64,000 nt of DNA from Paludibaculum fermentans_A (GCF_051172195.1 NZ_JBPJAQ010000001.1:5704001-5768000); one strand, 5' to 3'. Numbered from the stretch's first letter, positions 34,041-43,536 are shown. Numbers and translations: made by a program. Notes: generated by a model from the sequence alone, not told the origin.

Positions 34041-35288
34041 ATGACAACAAACACTCCCAATCGCTGGCTCATTGCCGCAGCCGGTGTACTCATGCAGATC
34101 GCGCTCGGCGCCGTGTACGCATGGAGCGTCTTCCGCATCCCGCTCACCAAGACATATGGCTGGACCGTCCCCGAGGTGACTTCCGCCTTCGAACTCGCCA
34201 TCCTGGTCCTCGGCTTCGCGGCGTTCGCCGGGGGCCTCTGGATGAGGCGTGTAGGGCCGAGAACCGTCGCCCTCTCCGCATCCATCCTGTATGGGGCCGG
34301 GACTATGCTCGCCGGTATCTCTCATACGCTGCCGATGCTCTACCTCACCTATGGGGTGATCGGCGGCGCCGGCATAGGACTCGCCTATATCGTTCCTGTC
34401 GCCACCCTGTTGCGCTGGTTCCCTGACCATCGGGGCATGATCACCGGGGTTGCGGTCGCCGGCTTCGGCGCCGGAGCTCTCATCACCGCACCTATCGCGC
34501 AGTACCTGATTGACTCGTCTGGTGTGAACGCCACCTTCCTGATCCTGGGCGCCGCCTACTTCGTCATCGTCGCTTCATGTGCTTTTTTCATGATTGTCCC
34601 GCCTGAAGGCTACGCTCCTCCCGGCTATCGCGCCTCTCTCGCCAGCGCCCACATTGCACCCGCGCAGGATCTCACCCTTCGCCAGGCGCTCGGCTCCTGG
34701 CAGTGGTACGGGCTCTGGATGACCCTGTTCCTCAACAGCATGGCGGGCATCGCCATCATCTCGCAGGCCTCGCCAATGGCACAGGAAGTCTCCCACGTCA
34801 GTGCTGCGACGGCCGCTGCCATGGTCGGCATCATCTCCATCGGCAACGGCTGCGGGCGCCTCTTCTGGGCCTGGCTGTCCGATGCCATCGGCCGCAAGAC
34901 GGTCTTCCTCACGATGTTCGGAGTCGAAGCCCTGGTCTTCCTGCTGCTCTCCCAGACTTCCGACTTCAGCATGCTGGCGCTCCTGCTGTGCATCATCCTG
35001 CTTTGCTATGGCGGTGGCTTCGGCACCATGCCCGCTTTTGCGGCAGACTACTTCGGTTCGCGCGACATCGGCTCCATCTACGGGCTGATGCTCACCGCCT
35101 GGGGCTTCGCCGGTGTGGCGGGACCCGCCCTCATTGCTCACTTCCGCCAGGCCACCGGTGAGTACCACGGCGTGCTGCGCATCATGGCCTTTATCGCCCT
35201 GGCGAGCGGCACCGTGCCGCTGCTGTTGCGAAAGCCGTCGCCGCAGGAACCAGCACTGCGGAGTGTGCAGCACGAGGCTCGCGGTTGA
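34041..35288 (+). CDS. MFS transporter, oxalate/formate antiporter (OFA) family
   Basis: The product is 415 residues with 12 predicted membrane helices. LMQIALGAVYAWSVFRIPLT at the N-terminus, RWFPDHRGMITGVAVAGFGA after helix 4 and GTMPAFAADYFG in the second half are OFA-family hallmarks. Such carriers exchange oxalate for formate or take up related monocarboxylates across the inner membrane. It starts 11 bp after the porin stop, so porin and carrier form a pair downstream of the formate dehydrogenase genes, which supports a formate or oxalate substrate. Confidence 0.83.
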   Translation: MTTNTPNRWLIAAAGVLMQIALGAVYAWSVFRIPLTKTYGWTVPEVTSAFELAILVLGFAAFAGGLWMRRVGPRTVALSASILYGAGTMLAGISHTLPMLYLTYGVIGGAGIGLAYIVPVATLLRWFPDHRGMITGVAVAGFGAGALITAPIAQYLIDSSGVNATFLILGAAYFVIVASCAFFMIVPPEGYAPPGYRASLASAHIAPAQDLTLRQALGSWQWYGLWMTLFLNSMAGIAIISQASPMAQEVSHVSAATAAAMVGIISIGNGCGRLFWAWLSDAIGRKTVFLTMFGVEALVFLLLSQTSDFSMLALLLCIILLCYGGGFGTMPAFAADYFGSRDIGSIYGLMLTAWGFAGVAGPALIAHFRQATGEYHGVLRIMAFIALASGTVPLLLRKPSPQEPALRSVQHEARG

Positions 35289-35305
35289 ACTTCCTTGACC
35301 TCAGC

Positions 35306-36976
35306 TCAGCCCGCGCTGGGAGCCTCGAACGGCTCCGCCAGATACGGGCGCTCCCGATACGTGAAGTGCGCAAAATCGGCCGGAAGCCGCGTTCCGGCCA
35401 GGTCCTGGCAGCAGACGCCGACAAACGCTCCCGTGAAATTGGGCGTACCCGGAGCCGCTGCCTCGTCCGACAAAATGCTCGCATCGAGCGGCCCCGGCAT
35501 CCTCACCCAGGCCCCGCTCCCCACTTTGAACGCGAAGTACAACCGTTCGAAATCCACCTCGACCCGCAAGTGCACCGGAGCATCTTCCGGTATCGCCACA
35601 GCGGCACTGAAAACGTCCGACTGCACCTGGTCCGGCAGGCACGACATCACCCGGACCTGCTTGCCCAGTTCGTCATCGCGCGAGACATACAGGTAGTGAA
35701 ACTTGCTGCTGTTGTAATAACAGACCAGTCCGGCCATCTGCGCGAACCCCTGTGGCTGGAACTCCATCGAAGTCTCTGCGCTGTAGCAATGTGCCTGCTG
35801 CCGGCGCGCCACCAGCGATTGCCGGAACAGGCTGCCGATCGTCTCACGGCCGTACATGCGCAGATACGCCGGCCGCTCCGTCAGGCTGAATAGTTCTTCC
35901 GGCCACGGGGACCTGAGCCACTGGAAGTCCGGCGGCAGCTCCGGCCCATCAAACAGTTGGCGCTCCGGCGAAGCGGGAAACTCATGGACAGGCAGGGCCG
36001 GCGCAGCCACTTCGCTCAGCGGCAGGCCGGAGCCATCGGCCGTACGCAGCCACCCATCGTCACCCCAGGCCATCTTCTGAATGGCCGTCTCGCGGCCCAG
36101 GGTGCAGCGCCCCCGGTTGTGGATCGGCCGCCCGCAGAGGTGAACCAGATACGTCTCGCCCGCCTGCGTCTCCACCAGGTCCGCATGACCGGCACGCTGC
36201 AGTTCGACATCCGGCCGGTTCCGCGCAGTCAGCACGTACATGTCCGGATGCAGTTCATAGGCTCCCGTCAGCTCACGTGACCGCGCCATCGTCACAGCAT
36301 GACCCCAGCCTGTGCCGCCTTCCGCTGTCAGCAGGTGGTAATAGCCGCCCCGCTTGTAGAGATGCGGACCCTCAGTAAACCCGATCTGCGTCCCCCGGAA
36401 AATCAAGTGGACCGGCCCGGTCAACGAGCGCTCGGCGGGGGAATATTCCTGCAGCACAATCCCCGAGAATCGATTGCTGCCTGGTCGGTGATCCCACCGT
36501 AAGTTGACCAGGTACTTCCGGTCGTCGTCGTCATGAAACAGCGAAGGGTCGAACCCGCTGCTGTTCAAATACACCGGCTCGGACCATCCGCCCTCGATGC
36601 TCTGGCTCGTCACCAGGTAGTTGTGCGTATCCCGCAGCGAGGCGCCGGCCGCACCGCCCTGGGTCGTCCGGCCATAACGCTTCACGTCCGTGTAGATGAG
36701 CCAGAACAGGCCGTCCGCATAGGTGAGACACGGAGCCCACACTCCGCATGAGTCGGGATCGCCCAGCATGTTCAACTGGCTGGCCCGGTTCAGCGGCCTC
36801 CCCACCAGGCGCCAGTGGATCAGGTCGCGGGAGTGGTGGATCTGAACCCCCGGGAACCACTCGAACGTGGATGTGGCGATGTAATAATCGTCCCCCACCC
36901 GCACTATGGAGGGGTCTGGATTGAACCCCGGCAGAATCGGATTTCGAATCAGCGCCGACGTTTCCGGCATAGTCAT
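35306..36976 (-). CDS. glycoside hydrolase family 43, beta-xylosidase type
   Basis: The 556-residue enzyme has the five-bladed GH43 catalytic domain: FNPDPSIVRVGDDYYIATST (base Asp), SSGFDPSLFHDDD (second Asp) and IGFTEGPHLYKRGGYYHLL (acid Glu). A C-terminal beta-sandwich (~350-540) is typical of xylosidase subfamilies. No signal peptide is present, so it likely acts in the cytoplasm on imported xylo-oligosaccharides. ATG 36976 overlaps the stop of the upstream transporter as ATGA; ATG 36970 is an alternative with better ribosome-site spacing. It is the last gene of the GH8-MFS-GH43 unit. Confidence 0.88.
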   Translation of the reverse strand: MTMPETSALIRNPILPGFNPDPSIVRVGDDYYIATSTFEWFPGVQIHHSRDLIHWRLVGRPLNRASQLNMLGDPDSCGVWAPCLTYADGLFWLIYTDVKRYGRTTQGGAAGASLRDTHNYLVTSQSIEGGWSEPVYLNSSGFDPSLFHDDDDRKYLVNLRWDHRPGSNRFSGIVLQEYSPAERSLTGPVHLIFRGTQIGFTEGPHLYKRGGYYHLLTAEGGTGWGHAVTMARSRELTGAYELHPDMYVLTARNRPDVELQRAGHADLVETQAGETYLVHLCGRPIHNRGRCTLGRETAIQKMAWGDDGWLRTADGSGLPLSEVAAPALPVHEFPASPERQLFDGPELPPDFQWLRSPWPEELFSLTERPAYLRMYGRETIGSLFRQSLVARRQQAHCYSAETSMEFQPQGFAQMAGLVCYYNSSKFHYLYVSRDDELGKQVRVMSCLPDQVQSDVFSAAVAIPEDAPVHLRVEVDFERLYFAFKVGSGAWVRMPGPLDASILSDEAAAPGTPNFTGAFVGVCCQDLAGTRLPADFAHFTYRERPYLAEPFEAPSAG

Positions 36977-38250
36977 TGCCCTCCCTCTATGGCTTCCGGT
37001 TGCGCCGCCGGGCGCTCGCGCACCAGCGTCCACAACACCGCCGCGCCCAGCAGGTCCAACAGGCCCAGGCAGACGAAAAACGGCGTGTAGCCCACCGTGG
37101 CGACCAACCCACCAATCATCAGCGAGAAAATCAGCAGGCCCGCGTTGCCGAATGTTCCGGCCATGCCGGCCGCCGTCGCCACCTCGTTCTTCCGGAACAG
37201 GTCAGACGCCATGGTGATCACCGTCACCGACAGCGTCTGATGCGCGAAACCCGCCAGGCTCAGCAGCGCGATGGCCGCATAGGGACTCTCCACAAAACCG
37301 ACAAACCCCACGCCCAGCATCAATACCGCACCCAGCGTGAAGGCACAGCGCCGGGCATTGATCAGGCTCAGCCCCGCCAGTTTCTGCAGCTTCATCGAGA
37401 CCAGGCCGCCGAACACGCAACCGAAGTCCGCTGCCAGAAAGGGCATCCACGCGAACATGGCGATGTGCTTGAGATCCATGTGGCGGACGCTGCTGAGATA
37501 CAGCGGCAGCCAGAAGCTCAGCGTGCCCCAGGTTGGATCGGCCAGGAATCGCGGCAGCGCAATGCCCCAGAAGTTCCGCTGCACCAGGATCTTGCCCAGC
37601 GATGGCCGCGACCCGTCACTCTGAAGATGCTTCTCCTGCCCAGCAGAGATGTACGCTTTCTCCTCACTCGACAGGGCAGGGTGCCGGTCTGGCGATTGAT
37701 ACAGGAACAGCCACAGCGCTACCCACACCAGGCCCAGCGCACCCGTAATGACAAAAGCCGCACGCCAGTTATACACCAGGATGGCCCACGCGACCAGCGG
37801 CGGCGCCAGCATGGAACCCACCGACGCCCCGATGTTATAAACTCCGCCGGCCAGCCCGCGCTCCTTCGCCGGGAACCACTCGGACGTTGCCTTCATGCCC
37901 GCCGGGTTGGCCGAGCCTTCCGCGAAGCCAAGCGCGCCGCGCAGCCAGGCAAACGCCTGCCAGCTACCGGCCAGCGCGTGTGCCATGTTGACCAGCGACC
38001 ACGCGATTGCGAAAATCGCGAAGCCAATCTTCAGCCCAAGAACATCCAGCACATAGCCGCAAATCGGCTGCGCCATGATAGCGCCCTGGAACGTCCCCAC
38101 AATCCACGAGTATTCCTTCGCGCTGATATGCAGTTCCTGCAGCAGCGTCGGAGCAGCGACAGCCAGCGTGCTGCGAGTCAGGTAATTGATGACCGACCCG
38201 AGCATGATCAGGCCGATCATCCACCATCGGAGTGCTTTGATTTTGGGCAT
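36973..38250 (-). CDS. MFS transporter, hexuronate/oligosaccharide (ACS) type
   Basis: The 425-residue product has 12 hydrophobic helices and anion:cation symporter family motifs: RWWMIGLIMLGSVINYLTRS at the N-terminus, LRGALGFAEGSANPAGMKAT, and SEWFPAKERGLAGGVYNIGA. ExuT-like members import hexuronates with protons. Here its place between a GH8 and a GH43 xylan enzyme suggests uptake of xylose-containing oligomers or glucuronate side-chain sugars. It starts 2 bp after the GH8 stop and overlaps the GH43 start. Confidence 0.83.
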   Translation of the reverse strand: MPKIKALRWWMIGLIMLGSVINYLTRSTLAVAAPTLLQELHISAKEYSWIVGTFQGAIMAQPICGYVLDVLGLKIGFAIFAIAWSLVNMAHALAGSWQAFAWLRGALGFAEGSANPAGMKATSEWFPAKERGLAGGVYNIGASVGSMLAPPLVAWAILVYNWRAAFVITGALGLVWVALWLFLYQSPDRHPALSSEEKAYISAGQEKHLQSDGSRPSLGKILVQRNFWGIALPRFLADPTWGTLSFWLPLYLSSVRHMDLKHIAMFAWMPFLAADFGCVFGGLVSMKLQKLAGLSLINARRCAFTLGAVLMLGVGFVGFVESPYAAIALLSLAGFAHQTLSVTVITMASDLFRKNEVATAAGMAGTFGNAGLLIFSLMIGGLVATVGYTPFFVCLGLLDLLGAAVLWTLVRERPAAQPEAIEGGQ

Positions 38251-38252
38251 GA

Positions 38253-39536
38253 TTACTTCGGCGGCCAGATGCGGAATTCGCCGCTGACGTGCAGCAGGCC
38301 CATTAGATACCACATCCCGTCGTAATACCGGTAGCGGCCCGAGGGAATCTCGGCCTTCCATAACGCTTCAGTAAATTGGGCGGCCCGTTCCTTGTTCGTC
38401 GCTGCCAGGCTGGCCACGGCGTTCGCGGCCACCAGGGCTGTCGAGTGGGAACCGCCCAACGGCTTGCCATCCAAAGTGAACCGGTTCCCATACGTATCGA
38501 TGCCCTGCGCCGCGAAGAACGCCTGGATCTTGTCGCTCAAGACCTGCTCCCGCGGGTCGGCCGCCCACCACGACCAGTCCACGGCCCAGTTGGCCGCTGT
38601 CCGCCAGGCATCCGCTCCGAAGTTCCCGTTCTGGCCGCCCGCGCCAGGTACGGGCGTCCCGTCGTAGTTGGCATAGTTCGGCGCCAGCGCCGTCACCGGA
38701 TGCGTTGCCTTCTGAAGGTAGTCGCGGCTCACCTGCGCAGCTGCCGCCCAAAACGGCCGGTCCGCCGCCGGTCCCCAGCGTGCCCACAGTTCATAGAAGG
38801 CGGGCAGATGATAAGAAGGATCCGTATGATCCGGCCGTCTCAGGTTCGGAGTGAATCGCACCATCTTGTGATCCGGATGAAACTCCGGCCCCCCGGTTTC
38901 CGCACCCCGATTGGTGGGCCCATCTATGATCTTGCGATTCTTCATGCTGTCCAGCAGGCGGTCCGCTTCGGCCCGATAATCATAGATGCCTTTGCCGTTG
39001 CCCCACCGGCCCGAGGCGAAATACAACGCCATCACCCAGTATTCTTCCCCATCCGGAGCCGGCGACTCGCTGTTCGGAGTGCCGTCCACTTTCATCGACC
39101 ATGAGAAGTATCCGTACGATGGATGTGTTGCCGACGCCTGGTACATATAGGTCTTCGACCAGTTCCACAGCGCGTCGAATTCCATCTTCTTATTCAGCTG
39201 GACCGCAATCATCATTGCGTATGACATGCCTTCCGATCGCACATCATGATTGTTGATGTCGCTGACATACGCCAGCGGACCGTTGGCATTCCGTCCCACT
39301 TCGTAATAGACGGTCTGTGTCTCCGCGTCGCCGTGAAACAACTGCTGGAAGCCCGCCTGGACCTTCGCGGAAATCTCCTTCTGCGAGTGACCTGCTGCCC
39401 GGAAGAGGTTCGGGTAGCGCTTCGTAGCATACGCACCACGGGTGGAAGCCGAGCCGGGGCCGCCGGCCGTCTGCGCGGCGAGGCCACCCATGCCTGTCAG
39501 CACAAGGGCGATCATCCGAACGAATGTCTTGCTCAT
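38253..39536 (-). CDS. glycoside hydrolase family 8, exo-oligoxylanase type
   Basis: The 427-residue protein has a signal peptide (MSKTFVRMIALVLTGMGGLA) and an (alpha/alpha)6-barrel GH8 domain. The catalytic acid Glu lies in VRSEGMSYAMMIAV and the Asp region in SPAPDGEEYWVMALYFAS; WAVDWSWWAADPRE is also typical. It most resembles reducing-end xylose-releasing exo-oligoxylanases rather than cellulases, but the distinction is by pattern only. It should act in the periplasm and supply products to the transporter. It is the first gene of the operon, divergent from the sensor kinase at 39675. Confidence 0.85.
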   Translation of the reverse strand: MSKTFVRMIALVLTGMGGLAAQTAGGPGSASTRGAYATKRYPNLFRAAGHSQKEISAKVQAGFQQLFHGDAETQTVYYEVGRNANGPLAYVSDINNHDVRSEGMSYAMMIAVQLNKKMEFDALWNWSKTYMYQASATHPSYGYFSWSMKVDGTPNSESPAPDGEEYWVMALYFASGRWGNGKGIYDYRAEADRLLDSMKNRKIIDGPTNRGAETGGPEFHPDHKMVRFTPNLRRPDHTDPSYHLPAFYELWARWGPAADRPFWAAAAQVSRDYLQKATHPVTALAPNYANYDGTPVPGAGGQNGNFGADAWRTAANWAVDWSWWAADPREQVLSDKIQAFFAAQGIDTYGNRFTLDGKPLGGSHSTALVAANAVASLAATNKERAAQFTEALWKAEIPSGRYRYYDGMWYLMGLLHVSGEFRIWPPK

Positions 39537-39674
39537 AAATCGTGGACTATCGCATCAGATGATCGGGGCCTTGTCAAGAATCCCCCTGCCCGCTGTGCTG
39601 CGCATACCGGCCCGCCGCGATATCCAAGGATCCCCTGACCCTGTGCTAACAATGGGTCAAGGCTCAATCCCCAG

Positions 39675-41075
39675 ATGGCGGACCCTTCCCAACAGCCCTG
39701 GTCCCTTCGTTCACTCACCGGGCGGCTCCTGTCCACATGGGCGCGCGCCCTCGGCATCGGCTTTGCCGGGCTTCTGCTGCTGATGGCCGCCATGGCCTTC
39801 GACGCCACGACCTCCCTGCGCAAAGTGGAACTCGCCACCGCCGCCCTGCGCGACGAATCCCGCGCTCGCGACGCCCTGCTCGACCAGTTGCGGGCCGACA
39901 TCCTCCGCATCGCCACCATCGTCCGCGACTACCTCCTCGAAGTCGACGGAACCCGCGCCGAAAATCAGAAAGCCGAACTCCACCAGCTGCGCCGCCATGC
40001 CGCCGAGACCCTGAACGCCTACGAGGGCCGCCTCATTCCCTCGGAACGACAGGCCTTCCGCGACCTGCGCGGCCAGATCGATACCTACTGGCATTCCCTC
40101 GAACCCGCTCTCCAGTGGGACGCCCAGGTCCGCCGCGCCAAGGCCAGCACCTTCCTCTTCGACGTCATCTTGCCCTTCCGCACCGAGGTCCTGCAACTCA
40201 CGCGCCGCATCACCGCCATGAACGAGCGCGATCTCGACGCCGGCGAGGAACGCATCCGCGCCGTCCAGATCGGCTTCCGCCGCCGCGTCATCGCCATCTC
40301 GCTCACCGCTCTCCTGCTCGGGCTCGTGCTCGCCACCATCACCATCCGGCGCGTCCAGCGACTCGAACACGAGGCCCGGCTCCGCTTCGAAGAGGTCGAA
40401 GCCGCCCGCCGCGAAATGCAGACCCTCTCCAGCCGCCTCGTCACGGCACAGGAGGAGGAGCGCCGCAATCTCTCCCGCGAGCTGCACGACGAAGTCGGCC
40501 AGACCATGTCCGCCATGCTCGTCGAACTCGGCCGCCTCGAATCGTCCCCCAATCCCGAAACTCGCGGCGAGCGCCTGCAGTCCGTACGCAGCCTCGCCGA
40601 ATCCAGCGTCGGCATGGTGCGCAACATGGCTCTCCTCCTGCGCCCGTCCATGCTCGACGACCTCGGTCTCGTCGCCGCCCTCCGCTGGCAGGCCCGCGAA
40701 GTCTCCCGCCGCTCCGGCCTCAAAGTGAAAATGGTAGCCGACGAAATTGTCGAGGATCTGCCCGACTCCCACCGCACCTGCGTCTACCGTGTCGTGCAGG
40801 AGGCCCTGAATAACTGCACCCGCCACGCCCATGCGTCCCAGGTCCGCGTCGTTGTCCGCCGCGACTGCAATAGCCTCTCCGTCACTGTGCAGGACGACGG
40901 CGTCGGCTTCGATCCGCACCGCGAAAAGGGCATGGGTCTGCTAGGTATGGAGGAGCGCGTCGACCAACTCGGCGGCAGCTTCTCCATCGACTCTGCACCC
41001 GGTCGCGGCACAGTCCTCTCCATCCTCCTGCCTCTTCCCGGCGCCCCGCCGCATCCTACAAAGGACACTCCATGA
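39675..41075 (+). CDS. NarX/DegS-type sensor histidine kinase
   Basis: The 466-residue membrane protein has an N-terminal helix (ALGIGFAGLLLLMAAMA), a periplasmic helical sensor region (~45-200, CHASE3/four-helix-like) and a second membrane helix (VIAISLTALLLGLVLATITI). The HisKA_3 dimerisation motif LSRELHDEVGQ has the phospho-acceptor His271. The ATPase end carries VQEALNNCTRHAHAS (N box), DDGVGFD and GMGLLGMEERV. It overlaps the regulator gene by ATGA. The divergent GH8 operon 138 bp away could be a target, but nothing proves it. Confidence 0.92.
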   Translation: MADPSQQPWSLRSLTGRLLSTWARALGIGFAGLLLLMAAMAFDATTSLRKVELATAALRDESRARDALLDQLRADILRIATIVRDYLLEVDGTRAENQKAELHQLRRHAAETLNAYEGRLIPSERQAFRDLRGQIDTYWHSLEPALQWDAQVRRAKASTFLFDVILPFRTEVLQLTRRITAMNERDLDAGEERIRAVQIGFRRRVIAISLTALLLGLVLATITIRRVQRLEHEARLRFEEVEAARREMQTLSSRLVTAQEEERRNLSRELHDEVGQTMSAMLVELGRLESSPNPETRGERLQSVRSLAESSVGMVRNMALLLRPSMLDDLGLVAALRWQAREVSRRSGLKVKMVADEIVEDLPDSHRTCVYRVVQEALNNCTRHAHASQVRVVVRRDCNSLSVTVQDDGVGFDPHREKGMGLLGMEERVDQLGGSFSIDSAPGRGTVLSILLPLPGAPPHPTKDTP

Positions 41076-41716
41076 TTCGAATCATTCTGGCCGACGACCA
41101 TGCCGTAATGCGGCGCGGATTGCGCCTCGTCATCGAGGAACACAAGGACTTTCAGGTAGTCGGCGAAGCCAGCGACGGCCGCGAGGCGGTCAGCCTCGTC
41201 GAGGAGCTCAAGCCCGATCTCATCGTCCTCGACATCAGCATGCCCAACATGAACGGCATCGAAGCCGCCCGCCAGATCCACGAGAAACAGGCCGGCGTCT
41301 CCATCGTCGTGCTCAGCATGCACTCTGACGAAAGCTATGTCCTGCGCGCCCTCAAGGCCGGAGCCCGCGGCTATCTGCTCAAGGAATCCGCCGAATCCGA
41401 TTTCATCCTCGCCATCCGCTCAGTCAGCGCCGGCAAAGCCTTCTTCAGCCCCGCTGTCAGCCGCCTGCTTGTCGAAGATTACGTCCGCCAGTTACAGGAC
41501 AAGGACATCGAGGACAGCTATGAACTCCTCACCCAGCGTGAACGTGAGCTTCTCCAACTGATCGCCGAAGGAAAGAGCAATAAAGATGTGGCGAACATGC
41601 TCAATCTCAGCCTCTACACCGTGGAGACCCATCGCGGCAATCTGATGGAAAAACTCAACCTGCACAGCGTGCCGGAACTCATCCTCTACGCTGTCCGCAA
41701 GGGTGTCATTTCCTAG
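41072..41716 (+). CDS. NarL/FixJ-family response regulator
   Basis: The 214-residue product has a receiver domain (MIRIILADDHAVMRRGLRLV, phospho-acceptor Asp54 in LIVLDISMPNMNG, Lys in YLLKES) and a C-terminal LuxR-type HTH (LLTQRERELLQLIAEGKSNK, TVETHRGNLMEKLNL). It is the partner of the overlapping kinase. Its last 11 bp overlap the 3' end of the convergent degenerate-receiver gene. Confidence 0.95.
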   Translation: MIRIILADDHAVMRRGLRLVIEEHKDFQVVGEASDGREAVSLVEELKPDLIVLDISMPNMNGIEAARQIHEKQAGVSIVVLSMHSDESYVLRALKAGARGYLLKESAESDFILAIRSVSAGKAFFSPAVSRLLVEDYVRQLQDKDIEDSYELLTQRERELLQLIAEGKSNKDVANMLNLSLYTVETHRGNLMEKLNLHSVPELILYAVRKGVIS

Positions 41717-42308
41717 CGTCGACCACCGGCCTGGCGGCGTGGCCTTCCTGCTGCTTCCAGATTGACCACGCCGCGGTCACCATGCGCATCACGGCGTTTC
41801 CATTCACCGGCGTCCGCGCTACATCGAAACCGCCGCACCGCACCAGCTCTTCCCACTGGTTCATGTCGCAGGTATCCGACAGCAGCACGACGCAGGGCCG
41901 TGGAATCATGCGTGAAAGCACGCGCACCGCCGGCCGCCAGTCCCGGCCCGCTACCTCACGCTGGAACAGGATCACCTGAAACCGCTCCTGCATCTGCTGC
42001 ACCAGCGCATCGGTCGTGTTGTCAGCCAGGGCTAAGCCCCAGCCCCGCTCATCAAATGCAGCTTGCAGCGCACTTCGGTCTGGACCCTCTCCCATCACCG
42101 CCAGCGTCCGTGGCCCGGGTTCCGCTGGTGCGCCCATCGGCCGCTGCCCGGCGCGTGTCCGCCGACCCAATGACCGCACCACGGCCTGGATCCGCTGGAC
42201 CACCTTAGCCACCGGCAACATCCCCCGGCTCATGGTGACCACTTCTGGAGACAACCTGATGCTCTCACTCACGGTTGGCCCGCCTTCTTTCTCGGGCACC
42301 CCCATCAT
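41706..42308 (-). CDS. degenerate receiver-domain protein
   Basis: This ~200-residue protein has a C-terminal part that follows the receiver fold: LAVMGEGPDRSALQAAFDER, VILFQREVAG, CVVLLSD and CGGFDVARTPV. The phospho-acceptor position, normally Asp in LLDxxMP, is occupied by Gln or nearby residues (ILFQREV), and the conserved Lys before Pro is replaced (ARTPV). It cannot be phosphorylated in the normal way. The start is uncertain: ATG 42308, ATG 42305 or a GTG at 42272 with AAGG upstream. Its 3' end overlaps the two-component regulator on the other strand. Confidence 0.6.
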   Translation of the reverse strand: MMGVPEKEGGPTVSESIRLSPEVVTMSRGMLPVAKVVQRIQAVVRSLGRRTRAGQRPMGAPAEPGPRTLAVMGEGPDRSALQAAFDERGWGLALADNTTDALVQQMQERFQVILFQREVAGRDWRPAVRVLSRMIPRPCVVLLSDTCDMNQWEELVRCGGFDVARTPVNGNAVMRMVTAAWSIWKQQEGHAARPVVDARK

Positions 42309-42422
42309 GCGGTGTCCGGCCCGCCAAGCCCATACCACTCGCGCGGTAAATCGCCGCGCCCATCCTGGGGAGACTGAGCCGGGAAACCCGGTAGCCCGGC
42401 TCGGATTCCTCCCCTTCCACGG

Positions 42423-43283
42423 CTACCTCCTGTGCTCCACCGGACCCCCGCGCCGCTGCGGACGCGTCGGCCGCAGTTCGTGCCTCTCCACGCGCGGACC
42501 CGCCGCATGCGGCGGGCGTACATAAGGATGCCGGTAGGCTTCGTGGTTCTCCCTGGTCCGCGCCCAGGCGTGCCCGTCCACGAGCATCGTGCGAGACCTC
42601 CACTCAAAGCCCGACCGGCCCCAGCCCCAGGGCGCAAACGCCGCGCCCAGCGCAATCCGCGGCCCGAAGCTGATCCCCACAGTCAGCCCCACCCGAGGCC
42701 GCCCGAAGACAATCAGGGGATCATAGACTGGCAGGCAATAGAACCCCGGATCCACCGGCACAATCTGGATCTGCCCCGGGCCCCCATCCGTCACCTGATA
42801 TTGCGCATTGTTCTGCAGATAGCCGAAATCCCTCGCTTTCTGCCGCATCGCCTGCACCGCATCCATCACATCTCCACGCTGGCCCAGCACTGCGTCGCCC
42901 AGTTGCCGCGTCCAAAACAGGTTGCCCGCCATCATGTCCAAGACCGAGGGGAAGGGCAGCAGCGCCTGCACGCTCGGATCCCAGGGCAGGTTGTCCTCCT
43001 GAATCGCCTTGGCCAGGCTCTCGCCCGTCAGGTAACTGTGCTCATCCGCCCACCGCGCGGCCTCTGCAGCCTGGTCGGAGTACGTCGACGCCGTCAGGAT
43101 CTGCGCCAGCAACGGGTCCGGATAGAGGGCGATCCGCGAAACCAGATCATCCAATTGCTGAGGCGAGAGCTGCACCTGTGCCTGCACAGGCCCGGATAAT
43201 CCCAAAAGCCCCGCGCACACCAGCCCGGCCATCAGCAGCCGGCTTCTCTTTATTTTGGATACTCGCCCGATTGGGTCTTTCAT
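42423..43283 (-). CDS. DUF3300 envelope protein
   Basis: The 286-residue product has a signal peptide (SRLLMAGLVCAGLLGLSGPV, cleavage near AQA). The body, LSPQQLDDLVSRIALYPDPL and LLAQILTASTYSDQAAEA, with NLPWDPSVQALLPFPSVLDM and GDAVLGQRGDVMDAVQAMRQ, is the DUF3300 signature. The C-terminal tail is basic and Arg/Pro/His-rich. Function is unknown; the family is periplasmic or surface-associated. ATG 43283 follows AGGAGGTCGAAAA, a perfect ribosome site. It is divergent from the gene at 43537. Confidence 0.85.
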   Translation of the reverse strand: MKDPIGRVSKIKRSRLLMAGLVCAGLLGLSGPVQAQVQLSPQQLDDLVSRIALYPDPLLAQILTASTYSDQAAEAARWADEHSYLTGESLAKAIQEDNLPWDPSVQALLPFPSVLDMMAGNLFWTRQLGDAVLGQRGDVMDAVQAMRQKARDFGYLQNNAQYQVTDGGPGQIQIVPVDPGFYCLPVYDPLIVFGRPRVGLTVGISFGPRIALGAAFAPWGWGRSGFEWRSRTMLVDGHAWARTRENHEAYRHPYVRPPHAAGPRVERHELRPTRPQRRGGPVEHRR

Positions 43284-43536
43284 TTTTCGACCTCCTGCTT
43301 TGTCGACGGACCCGCGGCCTCGCAAGATACCGCCTACCCTGGCGCAACCTCAGCAAATACCCGCCAGGGGGTAGCCGCGCGGCTCCTGTTTTGCATGCGC
43401 CGCAAATCTACCAACTCAACTGGGGCGCGAATGCCGTGTCGGGGGGAGTCTCCAATCGCTGCCTTGCGTCGTCTTGATAGGTGAGCCGGAACAAATTAAA
43501 CAACCGGCAAACAAGGCAAGTAGGAGAAAAAACGTC

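Noticed and set aside
39711..40919. 402-codon reverse ORF opposite the sensor histidine kinase
   Set aside because: The forward strand has a complete histidine kinase; the reverse translation is acidic low-complexity sequence without motifs.
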